From: an uncultured Clostridia bacterium
Lineage (GTDB): Bacteria > Bacillota_A > Clostridia > Oscillospirales > Oscillospiraceae
Length of the DNA: 6,698 nucleotides
NCBI GenBank assembly: GCA_949289625.1
Contig: CASEPH010000247.1
Span: forward strand, 1 to 6,698
Reading direction: 5' to 3'
Shown piece by piece: positions 5,661 to 6,698 of the stretch. Under the pieces are notes generated by a model. It worked only from the letters and a program-made list of their open reading frames with translations, was not told the DNA's origin and made no database searches. How positions within the stretch are numbered: the stretch's first letter is position 1; each line of letters opens with the position of its first letter. The position numbers and the translations under genes are program-made.

Positions 5661-6101
5661 TTGGCAGGCTCTGCCTGCCATGATCATAATCCACCTACCG
5701 CTTTGAAGAAGCGGAGCAAGGAACTGGACAGCATCTTTAAGCGCCTTTATGAGGACAGTGTTCTGGGGCGGATCACAGCGGAGCAGTTCCAGACGCTCTC
5801 CGGCAGCTACACCCAGGAGATGGAAGCGCTGAATAAGACCATCCCAGAAAAGGAAACTGCCACCCAGAGGCTGCGGGAGCAGGTGTCCGGCACCGACCAC
5901 TTTATCTCCCTGGCAAAGCGGTACACGGACATCCGGGAGCTGACGCCGGAGCTGCTGCGGCTGTTCATCCAAAAGATCGTGGTCCACGAAAAGGACGTGA
6001 AGTGGAGCAAGCACGCTCAGCAGACAGTGGAGATTCACTACAATGACATTGGCTGTGTGGAACTGCCACAGCCTGAAGGTCACACCACCAAGGGTGCGTG
6101 A
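5661..6101 (+). pseudogene. C-terminal remnant of a large serine recombinase (DUF4368 region)
   Basis: The frame matches the C-terminal third of clostridial large serine recombinases. It shows a charged coiled-coil stretch, KELDSIFKRLYEDSVLGRIT and onward (about 5718-5880), then SLAKRYTDIRELTPELLRLF and the DUF4368-like end IQKIVVHEKDVKW...QTVEIHYNDIG. Homology begins around 5703-5706. The preceding TTG-initiated residues overlap a hairpin and look non-native, and an in-frame stop sits at 5640-5642. Full proteins of this group are about 500 residues or more. The N-terminal resolvase domain with the catalytic serine, the recombinase domain and the zinc ribbon are all absent, so it cannot catalyse integration. 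An ATG at 5577 with GGAG upstream (5566-5569) encodes only MSEEY before a stop; it could be the original gene start left by an internal deletion. The recombinase family is clear; the deletion history is inference. Confidence 0.82.
5662..5680. repeat. Short hairpin (8-bp inverted repeat)
   Basis: TGGCAGGC (5662-5669) pairs with GCCTGCCA (5673-5680) around a TCT loop. No T-run follows on the plus strand. It lies just before the point where recombinase homology begins and could mark a rearrangement boundary. Confidence 0.45.
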
Positions 6102-6114
6102 GACAAAAAGAAGT

Positions 6115-6150
6115 CCCCGGCAGATACTGCCGTAGCAATATCTGCCGGGG
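6115..6150 (-). terminator. Hairpin, probable terminator for the convergent minus-strand gene
   Basis: CCCCGGCAGATA (6115-6126) and TATCTGCCGGGG (6139-6150) form a perfect 12-bp stem with a 12-nt loop. Read on the minus strand the stem is followed by ACTTCTTTTT (complement of 6105-6114), a fair U-tract. It lies 75 nt after the stop of the minus-strand gene. On the plus strand there is no T-run. The rest of 6102-6224 holds a small CCCCT/AGGGG hairpin (6174-6186) nested within a GGTTC/GAACC pair, and no gene. Confidence 0.65.
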
Positions 6151-6224
6151 GTTCAGACACCTGCAAAGTTACCCCTGTCAGGGGGAACCAAATGCTCGGT
6201 GGTCTTTTGTGTGAGAGAAATTGT

Positions 6225-6698
6225 TTAATTGGGATAGTAGGAATAGATCTTGTATCCTGCTGATTCAATCTCAGAGAAGGGGATTTCTCTACCCCAATTG
6301 ATTATAGAGTCAAAGTTGCCTTCTGTGACAATAACAGAATTGGTTTTCTTTTCGAGGACAACAACCGTGTGGTAATTGCCGATACGAATAGAATCACCAA
6401 CCTTGACATCGTCAAGAGAGTCTACATAATGTCCAGGGACATCTCCGAAAGCAGTATACTGACAAAGAGCAGCGATGGCAACACAACCTTTACCACGAGA
6501 ATTGCCCTTGTCATCGTACCATGTGTTGTCATTTGTCCAGGACATGCCCTGCGGATAATCCTGTTGCAGAGCCATAATTGCGTCGTAAGGCCTCCGCCTC
6601 GGTAGGCACATTCGCAGTGGTCTGATCGCCAGGCTCGGGATCAGGCTTCGGATCGGGCTTGTCATCGGGACCAGGGAGAGTGCCATTTTCCTTTGCCT
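6225..6698 (-). pseudogene. C-terminal part of a surface/secreted protein with Cys/His peptidase-like domain, frameshifted, 5' partial
   Basis: The C-terminal domain (complement of 6225-6587) begins YDAIMALQQDYPQGMSWTND and contains GKGCVAIAAL with a candidate nucleophile Cys (codon 6483-6485), DDVKVGDSIRIGNYHTVVVL with a candidate His (codon 6369-6371), then TEGNFDSIINWGREI and a YYPN end. This resembles a domain common at the C-terminus of clostridial extracellular proteins, with a CHAP/NlpC-like Cys-His arrangement. Just upstream, in another frame (complement of 6589-6696), is a Pro/Asp-rich linker, GPDDKPDPKPDPEPGDQ, ending VPTEAEA. Joining EAEA to YDAI needs removal of one base near 6588-6592, so the gene carries a one-base frameshift or a sequencing error. 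In the unshifted domain frame the upstream codons read as Arg/Pro/Leu-rich nonsense. The N-terminus lies beyond the window. The domain's exact activity is inferred. Confidence 0.7.

Noticed and set aside
5590..5705. A 38-codon plus-strand frame starting at TTG 5590
   Set aside because: It runs through two hairpins, has no ribosome-binding site and no recognisable product.
1..6698. CRISPR array, tRNA or rRNA gene, complete insertion sequence
   Set aside because: I saw no regularly spaced repeats, no cloverleaf with a CCA-type end, and no transposase with terminal inverted repeats.

Overview
The window looks like the right-hand part of an integrative mobile element (integrative conjugative element or prophage-like) from a GC-rich gut Clostridia-type Firmicute. 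The evidence is gene content: a DUF3846 protein, an element-borne SAM synthetase, a PAPS-reductase-like PP-loop protein, a DUF4406 protein, an orphan DNA methyltransferase, and the C-terminal end of a DUF4368-type large serine recombinase. The host assignment is inference; there is no rRNA or other taxonomic marker here.

Positions 2-5435 hold eight plus-strand genes packed head to tail: a 5'-truncated gamma-glutamylcyclotransferase-like protein, DUF3846, MetK, a PP-loop/PAPS-reductase-like ATPase with five motif cysteines, a YdcK-like left-handed beta-helix protein, a two-part protein ending in DUF4406, an unrecognised 197-residue protein, and a beta-class DPPY DNA methyltransferase. From DUF3846 onward, five of the six junctions overlap (11 nt, TTGA, ATGA, ATGA, 17 nt) and the sixth has an 8-nt gap. 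A strong intrinsic terminator follows at 5492-5531. This looks like one co-translated operon. MetK makes SAM and the methyltransferase consumes it. The PP-loop enzyme is of the family that includes DndC and PAPS reductase, and DUF4406 resembles nucleoside deoxyribosyltransferases. A nucleic-acid or nucleotide modification/anti-restriction role for the set is a reasonable hypothesis, but it is not shown by sequence alone.

Positions 5436-5700 are non-coding and rich in structure. They hold the terminator, a second copy of its 22-bp palindromic core 43 bp downstream, a second intrinsic-terminator hairpin (5618-5647) and a third hairpin (5662-5680). The recombinase remnant follows (homology from about 5703 to 6101); it has lost its catalytic and DNA-recognition domains.

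From 6102 to 6224 there is no gene. A 12-bp-stem hairpin there reads as a terminator for the convergent minus-strand gene. That gene, 6225-6698, is the C-terminal end of a secreted or surface protein with a Pro/Asp-rich linker and a Cys/His peptidase-like domain. A one-base frameshift separates the linker from the domain. It may be chromosomal DNA beyond the element end, or element cargo.
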